In this document: one piece after another, positions 44,633 through 59,501 of the stretch
Layout: each line of letters starts with the position of its first letter
Numbering within the stretch: the stretch's first letter is position 1
Assembly (NCBI RefSeq): GCF_000745015.1
Contig: NZ_JQNA01000002.1
Location: 6,262,001 to 6,326,000 of the forward strand
DNA from: Burkholderia sp. 9120
GTDB lineage: Bacteria; Pseudomonadota; Gammaproteobacteria; Burkholderiales; Burkholderiaceae
Length of the DNA stretch: 64,000 nucleotides
Direction: 5' to 3'
Position numbers and translations under genes: made by a program
Notes under the pieces: model-generated
Seen by the model: the letters and a program-made list of their open reading frames with translations, nothing else
Database searches by the model: none
Told to the model about the DNA's origin: nothing

Positions 44633-46554
44633 GCGTGGCGCTCCTGTTGGCTGGCAATGCGGGCGTCGTGGCCGGTTGCATAGTCGCAGACGTCGCCGGT
44701 CAGCCACGCGACAAACGCGTTCGACGGCAACACCTGGGTGTCGATCTGCTCGCGCACGCGCGGCGGCGTTTCGAAAACGATCTTGCCGGCGGGCACCTCG
44801 CTGAGCGCCACGCTTTCCTTCGACAAATTCAACGCGATCGACAAGGTCTCGCCATCGCACAGTTTCCAGCGCGCCACGAGCGCGTTGGCGTCGCCGCCGT
44901 TCGCGCCGCTCAGCACGGTCGCGCCGAGCGCCTTGCCATGCTTCAGGCGCGGCGTGATCAGCTTGGCGCGCACGGCCAGCGCGGATTTGTAGAAGTGCAT
45001 CCAGTCGAGCCGGTCTTTCGCATCGTCGCTACTCGACGCGGAAACCGACGCATCAAGCGCGGGCGGCGAAGAGGCCGCGAACGTCTTCGCGTCGTTCGGA
45101 TCGGGAATCTGCGCACGCCGCTTTTCGTCGCTGAAGGCGGAAAAGCGCGCGAATTCGCGGCGGCGTCCTTCGCGGACAGCATCGGCGAGGTCGCCGGTGT
45201 AGTCGGTGAAAAACAGGAACGGTTGCGTCGAGCCGTATTCCTCGTCCATGAACAGCAGCGGGATTTGCGGCGACAGCAGCAGCAAACCGGTGGCGGCGCG
45301 CAATGCGTCGTCCGAGGTTAGTTTGCGCAGCCGCTCGCCGAATGCGCGGTTGCCGACCTGATCGTGGTTCTGCAGAAACATCACGAACGACGTGGGCGGC
45401 AAATGCCCGCTCGATTCGCCGCGCGGCTTGCCGTCGTGAATCGGCGAAGGATCGCCCTGATACGCGAAGCCTTCCGACAACACCCGCGACAGACGGCGAA
45501 TCGGCTGATCTTCATACGCGTGGTAATAGCCTTCCGTTTCGCCGGTCAGCAGCACATGAAGCGTGTTGTGCGCGTCGTCGTTCCACTGCGCGTCGAAGTG
45601 CGCTTCGAGCAGCGTCGCGCTGTTGTGCTCGTTCTCCAGCACCAGATGCACATAGCGGCCGTGCTGCACTTTGGCGCGGATATGGTCGGACAATTCGCGC
45701 AGCCATGCGTGGTTGTCGATCGCATGGACCGCGTCGAAACGCAGCCCGTCGATGCGATATTCGTTGAGCCAGTAGACGGCGTTGTCGGTAAAGAAGTCGC
45801 TCACTTCGCTGCGCTCGAAGTCGATAGCGGGGCCCCACGGCGTATGCGTGCCCTCGCGGAAAAACGGGCGCGCGTATTGGTGCAGATAATTGCCGTCCGG
45901 GCCGAAGTGGTTGTAGACCACGTCGAGAAATACCATCAGGCCGAGACCATGCGCGGCGTCCACCAGCGCCTTGAGTTCTTCGGGACGGCCGTACGCGGAA
46001 TCGGGGGCATACGGCAGTACGCCGTCATAGCCCCAGTTGTGCCGCCCGGGAAAGTCGTTCAACGGCATCAACTCGATAGCCGTCACGCCGAGCGCGGCCA
46101 GCGCCGGCAGACGCTGCTGCACGCCCGCATAGCCGCCCATCGCGCCCACATGCAGTTCGTACAGCACGGTCTCTTCCCAGGGCCGTCCATGCCAATGCGT
46201 GTGTTCCCAACGGTAGGCGCGCGGGTCGATGACTTCGCTCGGGCCATGCACGTCTTGCGGCTGAAAGCGCGACGCCGGATCGGGCACGGCGTGCTCATCG
46301 TCGAGCCGGAAACGGTACAGCGTGCCCGCGCCGCTCTCGACGGTCGCTTCGAACCAGCCGTTGCCGGTGGCCGTCATGGCGTGCGCGCCTTGCGCGGGGC
46401 CGTTTTCGACGTCGACCTGAACGTGCTGGCACGACGGCGCCCAGAACCGGAAGCGCGTGCGCGGTTTGGCCCCTGCCGCGCCCAGCAACTGGGCGCCGAA
46501 CGGCAGGCAATGCGCGTGATGATGCGCGTGAGGATCAATCGGACTTTGAGACAT
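44629..46554 (-). CDS. treZ: Malto-oligosyltrehalose trehalohydrolase
   Basis: A 641-residue GH13 enzyme that releases trehalose from maltooligosyltrehalose made by TreY. The N-terminal carbohydrate-binding module (about 20-115) precedes the barrel with VVYNHFGPDGNYL, DGLRFDAVHAIDNHAW (nucleophile), LVLENEHN (acid/base) and FLQNHDQVGNRAFGERL. The start MSQSPIDPHAHHHAHCLPFG contains a His-rich stretch. It overlaps malQ by 4 bases. It lies 119 bases downstream of glgX. Confidence 0.93.
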   Translation of the reverse strand: MSQSPIDPHAHHHAHCLPFGAQLLGAAGAKPRTRFRFWAPSCQHVQVDVENGPAQGAHAMTATGNGWFEATVESGAGTLYRFRLDDEHAVPDPASRFQPQDVHGPSEVIDPRAYRWEHTHWHGRPWEETVLYELHVGAMGGYAGVQQRLPALAALGVTAIELMPLNDFPGRHNWGYDGVLPYAPDSAYGRPEELKALVDAAHGLGLMVFLDVVYNHFGPDGNYLHQYARPFFREGTHTPWGPAIDFERSEVSDFFTDNAVYWLNEYRIDGLRFDAVHAIDNHAWLRELSDHIRAKVQHGRYVHLVLENEHNSATLLEAHFDAQWNDDAHNTLHVLLTGETEGYYHAYEDQPIRRLSRVLSEGFAYQGDPSPIHDGKPRGESSGHLPPTSFVMFLQNHDQVGNRAFGERLRKLTSDDALRAATGLLLLSPQIPLLFMDEEYGSTQPFLFFTDYTGDLADAVREGRRREFARFSAFSDEKRRAQIPDPNDAKTFAASSPPALDASVSASSSDDAKDRLDWMHFYKSALAVRAKLITPRLKHGKALGATVLSGANGGDANALVARWKLCDGETLSIALNLSKESVALSEVPAGKIVFETPPRVREQIDTQVLPSNAFVAWLTGDVCDYATGHDARIASQQERHA

Positions 46555-46673
46555 GATTCTTCCTCATTCGAATGTGCTGTCGAGCCGCGTTTTACGCGTG
46601 AATCGCGTTGGCGATCTCACGCGCTACAACCCGGCCGCTCTGCATGCGGTTCATCCCGTGACGCCGTTTCCGC

Positions 46674-48893
46674 CTACGTGGTCGGCGACGTATCGCTACG
46701 CGGCGGATGCGCGCCCGGATCGGGCGGCAGCGCCGTCAACAGCCGCGGCCCGTGTTGCGCGCCGGCTTTCCAGCCGGCTTGCCAATCGGCTTCGCCCACC
46801 GGTTGCGCGGCCAGCATCACGAGGCTATGCGCGCCGACTTCGACCTCCGGCGCTGCCAGCCGGTACGGCCCGCTTTCAGGCTCGGCTGTGTCTAGCAGCA
46901 CGTGCCATTCCAGATGCGGTGCGGGCGGCGTAAAGCGCAGCGTCTCCTGATTCGCGTTGAGCATCATCAACAATACTTCGGTTTCGCCATTCAGGCCTGG
47001 ACCGGCGCGTCGCAGCGTGAATGCGCGGCCTTCAGGGTCCTGCCACGCTTCGATGGTGAGCGGATCGCCGTGCTCGTCGAACCAGCCGACGTCGAACAGA
47101 CCCGGCAACACTTCGCGGTCGCCGAACAGAAAGCGCGTCTCGCGCAGCAACGGATGCTGTTTCCGTAACGCGATCACGCGCGCGACGAACTCGGCCATCT
47201 GCTGCCCGTCGGGCGTTTGCGCGCGCTCCCAGTCGATCCACGAGATCTCGTTGTCCTGGCAGTACGCGTTGTTGTTGCCGTTCTGGGTGCGCAGCGATTC
47301 GTCGCCGGCCAGCAGCATCGGCGTGCCGAGGGCGATCAGCAGCGTGGCGACCAGCGAGCGGGTCACGCGTTTGCGCGTAGCGAGTATCGCGGCGTCGTCG
47401 CTCGGACCTTCCACGCCCCAGTTGCGGCTGCAATTTTCGTTGTGGCCGTCGTTATTGCCTTCGCGATTGACTTCGTTGTGCTTCTGCTCGTAAGCGGTGA
47501 CGTCGGCTAACGTAAAACCGTCATGCGACGTGACGAAATTGACCGATGCCCACGGCTTGCGGAAGCGCCGGTTGAACAGATCGGCCGAGCCGGTCAGGCG
47601 CGCGGCGAGATCGGGACGCAAGCCGGCGTCGCCGCGCCAGAAACGGCGCACGGTGTCGCGGAAACGATCGTTCCATTCGGCGAAACCCGGCGGATGATTG
47701 CCCAGCTGATAGCCGCCAGGACCAATGTCCCACGGCTCGGAAATCAGCTTGCGTTGCGACAGGATCGGGTCCTGGCGCAACGCGTCGAAGAAACCGGAAC
47801 CGGGATCGAAACCGTGCTGCTCACGCCCGAGCGTGACGCCGAGATCGAAACGGAAACCGTCGATATTGAACGCCGTGGACCAGTAGCGCAGCGAATCCAT
47901 CACCATCTGCAGCACACGCGGATGCGGCAGATTCAAGGTGTTGCCGCAACCGGTGTCGTTGATGTGGTGACGTTCGTCGCCGGGAATCAGGCGGTAGTAG
48001 CTGGCGTTGTCGAGGCCGCGCCACGACACGGTGGGGCCCGCCTCGTTGCCTTCGCAGGTGTGGTTATAGACCACGTCGAGAATCACTTCGATGCCGGCCG
48101 CGTGCAACTGGCGCACGGCAATGCGCATTTCGTCGAGCCGGTGCGTGCTCAGATACGAGGGCTCCGGCGCGAAAAACGCCGCCGTGTTGTAGCCCCAGTA
48201 GTTGCGCAGCCCGCGCTCCACCAGAAAGCGATCGTTGAGAAACGCGTGCACGGGCAGCAGTTCGACCGCAGTCACGCCGAGCTTCAGCAGATGCTCGATA
48301 AACTCCGGCGACGCCAGCGCGGCGAACGTGCCGCGCTCATGCTGACGCAGATCGGCGCGCAGCATCGACGCGCCGCGCACATGCGTTTCGTAGATCACGG
48401 TCTCGCCCCACGGCACGTTGGGGCGCTTGTCGTGCGACCAGTCGAACGCTTCGTCGATCACCACGCACTTGGGCATGGCCGGCGCCGAATCGCGCCGGTC
48501 GATGGAAAGGTCCGCGCGATTCGAATGCACGCGATAGCTGAACAGCGCGTCCGACCAGCGAAACTGGCCGACCAGCTTGCGCGCGTACGGATCGAGCAGC
48601 AGCTTGTGCGGATTGAAGCGGTGCCCGTGCTGCGGCTGATACGGCCCATGCGCGCGAAATCCATAGGCCGTACCGGGATGCGCGTTCGGCAGGTAGCCGT
48701 GCCAGACCTCGTCGGTGCATTCGGGCAGCGTGAAGCGGCGGATTTCCTTGCGGCCGGTTGGATCGAACAGGCAAAGCTCGATTTTTTGCGCGTTCGCCGA
48801 GAACACCGCAAAGTTGACGCCGAGACCGTCCCAGCTAGCGCCGAGCGGGTAGGGCGAGCCGGGCAGAAGCCGGTCGGGCATTGCATGCGACAT
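46674..48893 (-). CDS. glgX: Glycogen debranching enzyme (isoamylase type)
   Basis: A 739-residue GH13 protein that hydrolyses alpha-1,6 branches. The N-terminal module (SPYPLGASWDGLGVNFAVFSANAQKIELCLFD) is typical of GlgX. Catalytic motifs are DVVYNHTCEGNE, DGFRFDLGVTLGRE (nucleophile), LISEPWDIGPGGY (acid/base) and FVTSHDGFTLAD. Two Met codons (1 and 5) are possible starts. It supplies linear chains for TreY/TreZ and MalQ. The gap to glgB contains a hairpin at 48947-48977. Confidence 0.93.
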   Translation of the reverse strand: MSHAMPDRLLPGSPYPLGASWDGLGVNFAVFSANAQKIELCLFDPTGRKEIRRFTLPECTDEVWHGYLPNAHPGTAYGFRAHGPYQPQHGHRFNPHKLLLDPYARKLVGQFRWSDALFSYRVHSNRADLSIDRRDSAPAMPKCVVIDEAFDWSHDKRPNVPWGETVIYETHVRGASMLRADLRQHERGTFAALASPEFIEHLLKLGVTAVELLPVHAFLNDRFLVERGLRNYWGYNTAAFFAPEPSYLSTHRLDEMRIAVRQLHAAGIEVILDVVYNHTCEGNEAGPTVSWRGLDNASYYRLIPGDERHHINDTGCGNTLNLPHPRVLQMVMDSLRYWSTAFNIDGFRFDLGVTLGREQHGFDPGSGFFDALRQDPILSQRKLISEPWDIGPGGYQLGNHPPGFAEWNDRFRDTVRRFWRGDAGLRPDLAARLTGSADLFNRRFRKPWASVNFVTSHDGFTLADVTAYEQKHNEVNREGNNDGHNENCSRNWGVEGPSDDAAILATRKRVTRSLVATLLIALGTPMLLAGDESLRTQNGNNNAYCQDNEISWIDWERAQTPDGQQMAEFVARVIALRKQHPLLRETRFLFGDREVLPGLFDVGWFDEHGDPLTIEAWQDPEGRAFTLRRAGPGLNGETEVLLMMLNANQETLRFTPPAPHLEWHVLLDTAEPESGPYRLAAPEVEVGAHSLVMLAAQPVGEADWQAGWKAGAQHGPRLLTALPPDPGAHPPRSDTSPTT

Positions 48894-48946
48894 GATTCCC
48901 CTTCCTTTGTTCTGATTGTTGAACGCTCGCTTGGGTCTTCATGCAA

Positions 48947-48977
48947 CGAGCGCGCGGTTTGTCACGCCGCGCGCTCG
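48947..48977. repeat. 11-bp inverted repeat between glgB and glgX
   Basis: CGAGCGCGCGG and CCGCGCGCTCG pair perfectly around a 9-base loop. No T run follows on the minus strand, so it may be an mRNA processing or stability element rather than a terminator. Confidence 0.6.
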
Positions 48978-48993
48978 CTCTACAACAACTTCG

Positions 48994-51196
48994 TCAATCC
49001 GCGCGCAGCACGATCGTCGCGAGCGGCGGCAGCGTGAGCGCCGCCGAATGCGGCCAGCCGTGGCTCGACACGGCGTCGGTTTGAATCAGGCCACCGTTGC
49101 CCATGTTCGAGCCGCCGTACACGGCGGCATCCGTATTAAGCACTTCGACCCAGCGTCCGCCGCGCGGCATGCCGAGCCGGTAGCCGACGCGCGGCACCGG
49201 CGTCATGTTGCAGACCACGACCACTTCGCGGCCCGCGCCATCGGTGCGGCGATAGGCGTACACGCTGTTGCCGTTGTCGTCGCCGACCAGCCATTCGAAG
49301 CCGCCCGGTTCGCAGTCGAGCAGGTAAAGCGCGGGTTCGTCGTGGTACAGCCGGTTCAGATCGCGCACCAGCATCTGCACGCCGTGGTGGTTCGAATCGT
49401 CGAGCAGATGCCAATGCGGCGACGTGTCGTGATTGAACTCCGCCATCTGGCCGAATTCGCCGCCCATGAACAGCAGCTTCTTGCCCGGATGCGTCCACAT
49501 GAAACCGAAATACGCGCGCAGGTTGGCGAACTTCTGCCAGGTGTCGCCGGGCATCTTGCCGAGCAGCGAGCCTTTGCCGTGCACCACCTCGTCGTGCGAC
49601 AGCGGCAGCACGAAGCGCTCCGAATACGCGTACACCATGCCGAACGTCATCATGTGATGATGGTATTGGCGGTAGACAGGGTTTTCTTCCACGTAGTGCA
49701 GCGTGTCGTGCATCCAGCCCATGTTCCATTTGAACTGGAAGCCAAGGCCGCCGTCTTCGACCTTGGCCGTGACGCCCGGCCATGCGGTCGATTCCTCGGC
49801 GATCGTGATCGCGCCCGGCACACCCGGCACATAGCCGACTTCGTGGTTCAGCCGCTTCAGGAACGCGATCGATTCGAGGTTTTCGCGGCCGCCGTAAATG
49901 TTCGGCACCCACTGGTCGGCGGCGCGCGAATAGTCGCGATACAGCATCGAGGCGACCGCATCCACACGCAGAGCGTCGACGTGATAGCGCTTCAGCCACG
50001 CCAGCCCCGAGGCGATCAGGAACGCGCTCACCTCGTTGCGGCCGAGGTTGTAGATCATCGTGTTCCAGTCCTGGTGATAGCCTTCGCGCGGATCGGCGTG
50101 CTCGTAGAGCGGCGTGCCGTCGAAGTCGACCAGACCGTGCGCGTCGTTCGGAAAGTGCGCGGGCACCCAGTCGAGAATCACGCCGAGACCGGCCTCGTGC
50201 GCCTTGTCGACGAAGCCGGCGAATTGCTCCGGCTTGCCGAAGCGCGCCGACGGCGCGAACTGCCCGAGCGGTTGATAGCCCCACGATCCGCCGAACGGAT
50301 GCTCGGCAATCGGCATGAACTCGACGTGCGTGAAGCCCATGCTTTTCACGTACGGGATCAGCCGGTCGGCGAGTTCTTCCCAGGTGAGGCCGCGTTGGCC
50401 TTCTTCGGCGACACGCAGCCAGGATTCGGCGTGCACTTCGTAGATCGAGATCGGCGCGCGCGGCGTTTGCTTCGCGGCGCGCGACTGAATCCACTCGTGA
50501 TCGCTCCACGGAAACTGTTCGATCTCGTCGACATGCGCGACCACCGACGCCGTGCCCGGCGGCTTCTCGGTTTGCATCGCGCACGGGTCGGCCTTCAAGG
50601 GCAGCGGGTGCCCATCGCGCGACAAAAGCTCGTACTTGTAGCGTGTTCCGGCTCCGACGCGCGGCACGAACAGCTCCCACACGCCGGCCTGATGACGCAG
50701 CCGCATCGGGTGACGTCGGCCGTCCCACGCATTGAAGTCGCCCACTACGGAGACGCGCCGCGCGTTCGGCGCCCACACGGCAAAACGCACGCCGGGCACG
50801 CCGTCCACTTCCATGGGACGCGAGCCGAGCAGTTCGAGCACCGCGTACGGATCGCCGCCGGCGAGACGGCCGAGCGGTTCATCGCCGAGCACGGCGCCGA
50901 ACGAATACGTGTCCTCGATTTCCTGCACGACGCCATGCCAGTCGATCCGCAAGCGGTACGGCGCCGCGGACGTGACGCGGCCGGCGAACAGCCCCGGCCT
51001 CAGTTGTTCGAGCTCGCCGAGCGTCGCGCCGTCGGCGCGCGCGATTACGGTGACGTGCGATGCGTTCGGCAACAGCGCGCGCACCACCGGACCCGCGTCC
51101 GTCTGATGCAGCCCGAGCTGCGAGAAAGGATCGGGGTGACGCGCTTCGACGAGCGCGTCGATGTCGAGCGGTTGGAGGCCTGCGGCCGGATCATGC

Positions 51197-51204
<8 letters not shown>
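48994..51204 (-). CDS. glgB: 1,4-alpha-glucan branching enzyme
   Basis: A 736-residue GH13 enzyme that introduces alpha-1,6 branches. It has the two N-terminal modules of GlgB (including the CBM48 segment [26 protein letters not shown]) and catalytic motifs [18 protein letters not shown] (nucleophile), [14 protein letters not shown] (acid/base) and [15 protein letters not shown]. Its start overlaps the end of treS by 8 bases, so it is translated from the same message. In the GlgE pathway it branches the glucan that GlgE elongates. Confidence 0.95.
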
Positions 51205-54657
<3,453 letters not shown>

Positions 54658-54661
<4 letters not shown>

Positions 54662-57600
54662 ATCGCACCTTCCGTTTGGGTTGGATTGCCAGCGTCTGCG
54701 TGATGGGCGCTGTCGGAGTCGCTGTCGGCTTCATCGGGGCGTTCGGCGGGCAGGCCGCCGAGCGGCGCGATCCGCCAGATCGAGAACGGCTGACCGGAGC
54801 CGAGCTGAACGTGCTGCCAGCGGCCATGCCATTCGAAGCGCGCGCCGGTCATCTGATCGGTGACTTCAAGCGCGCCGTGGTCGTGCAGATGCCAGTGCTG
54901 GAACGTCTCCCACGACAACTCGACGTCCGCGCCCTGTTCGTTGAACGGATCGAGATTGATCGCGACGACGATCACGTTGTCGCGCGCCTCGGTGGCTTTC
55001 TCGAAGAACAGAATGTTGTCGTTGTGGGCGGTGAGGAACGTGAGGCCGAGATGCGTTTGCAGCGCCGGGTTCGCGCGGCGAATCCGGTTCAGCGCACTGA
55101 TCTCGCCGACAATATTGCCGGGCCGGTTCCAGTCCCATGCGCGCAACTGGTACTTCTCGGAGTCGAGATATTCCTCGCTGTTCGGCAAGGCGGCGGCCTC
55201 GCACAACTCGAAACCGCTGTACACGCCCCACAAACCGGCCAGCGTCGCGGCCAACGCCGCGCGAATCAGAAAACCCGTGCGACCTTGCGACTGCAAATGC
55301 CGTGGGTTGATATCCGGCGTGTTGACGAAGAAGTTCGGCCGGTAGAAATCGCGCGCATCGGTTCGCGTGAGTTCGTTCAAGTACTCGATGAAATCGCGCT
55401 TCGATTCGCGCCACGTGAAATACGTGTACGACTGCGAGAAGCCGATCTTGCCGAGCCGGTTCATCATGCGCGGCCGCGTGAACGCTTCGGCAAGAAAGAT
55501 CGTGTCCGGAAAGCGCGCGCGGATATCGCCGATAACCCATTCCCAGAACGGCAGCGGTTTGGTGTGCGGATTGTCGATACGGAAAATATGCACGCCCGCA
55601 TCGATCCAGAACAGGAACACGTCGCGCAACGCGAGCCAGAGATCGGGCTTGGCGTCGTGCGCATAGAAGTCGGGGTTGACGATGTCCTGATATTTCTTTG
55701 GCGGATTCTCCGCGTAACGCAGCGTGCCGTCGGGACGCCATGCGAACCAGGTCGGATGCTCCTTCAACCACGGGTGATCCGGCGAGCACTGCACGGCAAA
55801 GTCGAGCGCGATTTCGAGGCCGTGCGCGTGCGCGGCGGCGAGCATCGCCTTGAAGTCGTCGAGCGTGCCGAGTTGCGGATGCACGGCGGTGTGACCGCCT
55901 TCCGCGCCGCCGATCGCATACGGGCTGCCGACATCGCCCGGTTGCGCATTCAACGTGTTGTTGCGGCCTTTGCGATTCGCGCCGCCGATCGGGTGGATCG
56001 GCGGGAAGTACAGCACATCGAAGCCCATGTCGCGAATGCGCGGCAGTTTCGTCGTGACGTCGGCGAAGGTGCCGTGGCGCGCTTCGTCGTCGCTCATGGA
56101 ACGCGGGAAGATCTCGTACCAGCTTGCGAAGCGCGCGGCGGTGCGGTCCGCGTCGATCTTGTAGATGATCGGGTCGCGGCTCAGGAACGGCCGGTGGCGC
56201 GCGGCGCTCATCGCCTTCGCGGTGGTCGGCGCGAGCAGCAAGGCGAGTTTGGTGTCCGGGTCGGACTTCGTGAAGACCTTGACGATGTGTTCCAGCGGTT
56301 CCGTTATCGCGCCTTCCACGGTTTCGACCTCCGCGAGCACCAGCGCGAACAGATGCGAGGCTTCGTCAAGTTCCAGTTCGACGGTTTGGCCCGCCTTCAG
56401 CTTCTTCTGGATATGCTCGACCAGCGACGCGAAGTCGTCGCGCCAGGCGATCACCGTGAATTCGTGGCGGCCGAGGCGTTCGAGCGGAATGCGCGCGGTC
56501 CAGATGTCGAGGCCGGCGGGTTGCGCGGGGGACATGGGGACTTCGTGCCACGCGGTTTCGTCGGCGGCACGCCAGAGCACGGCGGCGGCGATCTTGTCGT
56601 GACCTTCGGCAAAGATCGCGGCGCGGATCTCGGCGCGTTCGCCGACGCTGCGCTTGGCCGGGAATCGGCCGTTGTCGACGGAAGGCGTCACGTTTTCTAT
56701 CGCCACACGCGGCGCGCTGAGCGCCTCGATCACCGTTTTGCGGCCGCTGCGTTTGCTGTTGGCTTTGTCGATCGGCGGCGCGAGGCGGATCGGTTTTTCC
56801 GTCACCGCGCGGAACAGGCGGACCGCGCCGGGGGCGAGTGTGAACGGTGTCAACGTGACCGGCGTGGTGTGACCGGGCGCGTCGAGCGGCACGAAACGCG
56901 TGAAGTTGCCGGGTACGCCCACCAAAAAGCGCGCAGGGTCGACGCGCACCGGCGCGCCGAGTTCGGGATTGATGGCGATCAGGATCGCCTCGTTGGCGTC
57001 GCGCAGGTCGGGCTGATCGGCGCGCAGCAGCACGGCGGCGGGCGCGCCTGGCCCGCTTAGCGGGCGCAATTCACCGTTGGCGTGCAGGGTTGCCGTGTTG
57101 CATGCAACGTCGTTCACATGCGCAATGCGCTCGGAGAGATCGAACTGCTTCGCCTGAGCCGCGAGCGCGAATTGCGCGGCGTCGCCGCGCGTTTGCGACA
57201 TCGGCTCGGCGATGCCGTATTCGAAACCCATCGGCATCATCCAGCCGGTGCCGGTCGACGCCGACGCGAACAGCGCGCGCCGATAAGCACGCTCGACGAT
57301 ACCGGCGCCGTGCGCGTCGCTCAGGTCGGCGACGAGGCGTGTGCCGTAGGGTGCTTCGGGGAACGCGATCGGCGAGCCGAGGCGCGCCAGTGCGGCGTGC
57401 TCCTCGACCATCCAGCTTGAACGGAAGTCCCACCAGCGCACCGACGTGAACACGCTGTCGAAGCCCGCGCCTTCCAGCGCGGGCAGGTCGCCGCGTGACA
57501 GACCGGGCGTCGCGGCGAGAAAGCGCACGTGCGGATGCCGGGCGCGCACCGCTTCGCCGAGCTGCCGCCAGACGGCAGCGGGCACGCGATGGGGCGAGTC

Positions 57601-58110
57601 GAAGCGGAAGCCGCCCACGCCAGCCTCGGCGAGCGACAGCAATTGCTGCGTCCACCAGAGCGTTAGCGCGGCGCGACTGCCGGCCTCGTTGAAATTCGCA
57701 TACGCGACGTTGTCCTCGCGATGCACATGGCGCGGATCGAGTCGCGCTTCCTCCGACTCGAACGGATGGAACCAGTCGGCATGTTCGGCGTAGAGCGCGC
57801 CATCGGCGGCCATCCGGTCGATCACCAGATCGGCCAGCAAGGTCACGCCATGCTGATGGGCCGTGGTCGCAAGCGTGCGAATCGACTCGACAGCGGACGC
57901 TTGCGCCTCGAATACCGGATGCAGCCTGGCGTGATTGCCGACCACTTGCCCGTGGCCTGCCTGTCCCGGCTCAAAGAGACTGCCGATCAACGCATGATCG
58001 AAGCCCAGCGCGGCGGCGTGCGCGAACTGCGCGGGCCACGCGGCGAGCGGTCCAACCAGAAGTGAATGAAAAAAGTAAATCCGTGGCGCGTACCCGTTTG
58101 GAGATTCCAT
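54658..58110 (-). CDS. glgE: Maltose-1-phosphate maltosyltransferase with an N-terminal inactive GH13-like domain
   Basis: A 1150-residue protein, much longer than the roughly 660-residue actinobacterial GlgE. Residues about 455-1150 form the GlgE core: the DUF3416 N-domain, then YFPPIHPIGGANRKGRNN, HIFRIDNPHTKP (Asp846 nucleophile), IFLAEAFTRP (Glu875 acid/base) and VNTPDINP (Asp933). It extends alpha-1,4-glucan with maltose from maltose-1-phosphate. Residues 1-435 form a second GH13-like domain that keeps a nucleophile-position Asp (GGFRFDSPHR, Asp171) but has Ala200 where the acid/base Glu would be (FLAAT versus FLAEA). That domain is probably structural or glucan-binding. First gene of the alpha-glucan cluster. 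Confidence 0.92.
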
Positions 58111-58559
58111 CGGTCGTTTCCAGATTCGTCCTGCTGCGGTGTGGATGCAATTGGCATGCGATCACAGCGCTCATTGGGCTTCCAGAGCCGGATACCGCTA
58201 CCGCGCGATTGCGTCGAGCGAAGGCGCGTACTGGTCAATGTAGTGCAAAGATCGTCACGCCGCTGGCCAGTAAGGGAGTGCTTTGACGCCACGCACGGTG
58301 ACGCCGGGCTGGCCGGAACTGTTCGCAAGACGCAGCAATCGGTGTGCCAGTATGGTCTGGAAACACGGCGAACGGGGGGCGAGCGTGCGCCCCGCAGGAG
58401 GATGCGGGGGACGCTGGAAGGTGGGATGGCGACGGGCTAAGGTCTGGCTGAAGTGGCGGCCCGCGTGTAAATCGGGCGGCGTCGTCCGGGTTTTACACGG
58501 GGCGTGGGGCGAGCCGAGCAGGTCGCACGGTCACCCGAAAAACTGGAGCAGCAGTGCGC
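58111..58559. other. Gene-free region upstream of glgE
   Basis: About 450 bases between glgE and the DUF1345 gene, both on the minus strand. The small frames here are Arg/Trp/Gly-rich, mutually overlapping and not conserved-looking. It should contain the promoter of the alpha-glucan cluster and the 3' end of the DUF1345 transcript. A GTGTAAA/TTTACAC pair (58465-58471, 58492-58498) is the only notable inverted repeat. Confidence 0.55.
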
Positions 58560-59222
58560 TTACGAACCGACGAGGCCCGCTGCGATGTTCACGCACAAGC
58601 CCAGCACCGCGACGTTGAAGTAGAACGACAGGATCGACTGCGCGAGCGCCGCGCGGCGAATCGTGCGCGAGCGCAACACCACGTCGGAAGTTTGCGAGGC
58701 CACCGCGATGGTGAACGAGAAGTACAGGAAGTCCCAGTAATTCGGCTGGAGCTTGTGATCCGGAAACAGCAACGGCGTCTCGTCGACGTCCGGGTCGTAG
58801 TACAGCCGCGCATAGTGAGACGTGAAGATGGTCGGAATCATGAACCATGCGCCGACCATCGTCAGGCCGGTCAGCGCGTAGTGCCACGCGGTCGAAGCGC
58901 CCGCAGTGCCCTTCGCCGAGGCCAGTTCGAGCACGATCGCGGCCAGGCTGGCGACCGTCGCCACGCAGATGATGGCGAGCACCACGCCCGCGTTTTCATC
59001 GTCGCGGCGGGCGTATTCGCGCACGTCGCCTTCGTCGGCGAGCGCCATGTGTACCCAGATCAGCACCAGATAGGTCCAGACGGCGGCGTCCCAGCCGGCC
59101 AGGCCGAGCACCATGGGACGCGTGTGGGCGGGCAACAGAAACGCGGCGACGACGCCGACGGCCAGACCGATCAGCATGCGTGGCCGATTGCGAAGCACCT
59201 GCGGAAGAAATCGTGTGAGCAT
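58560..59222 (-). CDS. DUF1345 family membrane protein
   Basis: About 220 residues with five hydrophobic segments (near 20-40, 42-60, 82-104, 120-140 and 195-220). The landmarks [29 protein letters not shown] and [32 protein letters not shown] are typical of DUF1345 proteins, whose function is unknown. The start may be ATG 59222 or ATG 59243; neither has a good ribosome-binding site, and the upstream extension to 59318 is unlikely. Confidence 0.8.
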   Translation of the reverse strand: MLTRFLPQVLRNRPRMLIGLAVGVVAAFLLPAHTRPMVLGLAGWDAAVWTYLVLIWVHMALADEGDVREYARRDDENAGVVLAIICVATVASLAAIVLELASAKGTAGASTAWHYALTGLTMVGAWFMIPTIFTSHYARLYYDPDVDETPLLFPDHKLQPNYWDFLYFSFTIAVASQTSDVVLRSRTIRRAALAQSILSFYFNVAVLGLCVNIAAGLVGS

Positions 59223-59501
59223 GGAATATAGGAGGGTGGGCATCGGTGTCGCGGATTCTACCCGCGCTTCGAGCACCATTTGTCGAATGGGCGAGTCACA
59301 GGCTATAGTCTTTCGCAACGGCCTTGCGTGCCGCTTTCAGTTGAAAGGCGATTGGCAGGCTGAGGTTTGTTGCACCGAGAAGACCGCTGAAGCGGCACCA
59401 GGTTTGGGGTAGAGCATCGAGGCAGCGCGCAAAGGGCATTCATGCCGCGCCGTGTTGCCCGTTGAGTATGACTCACGATCGACTCACCATCTGGAGTCCC
59501 C

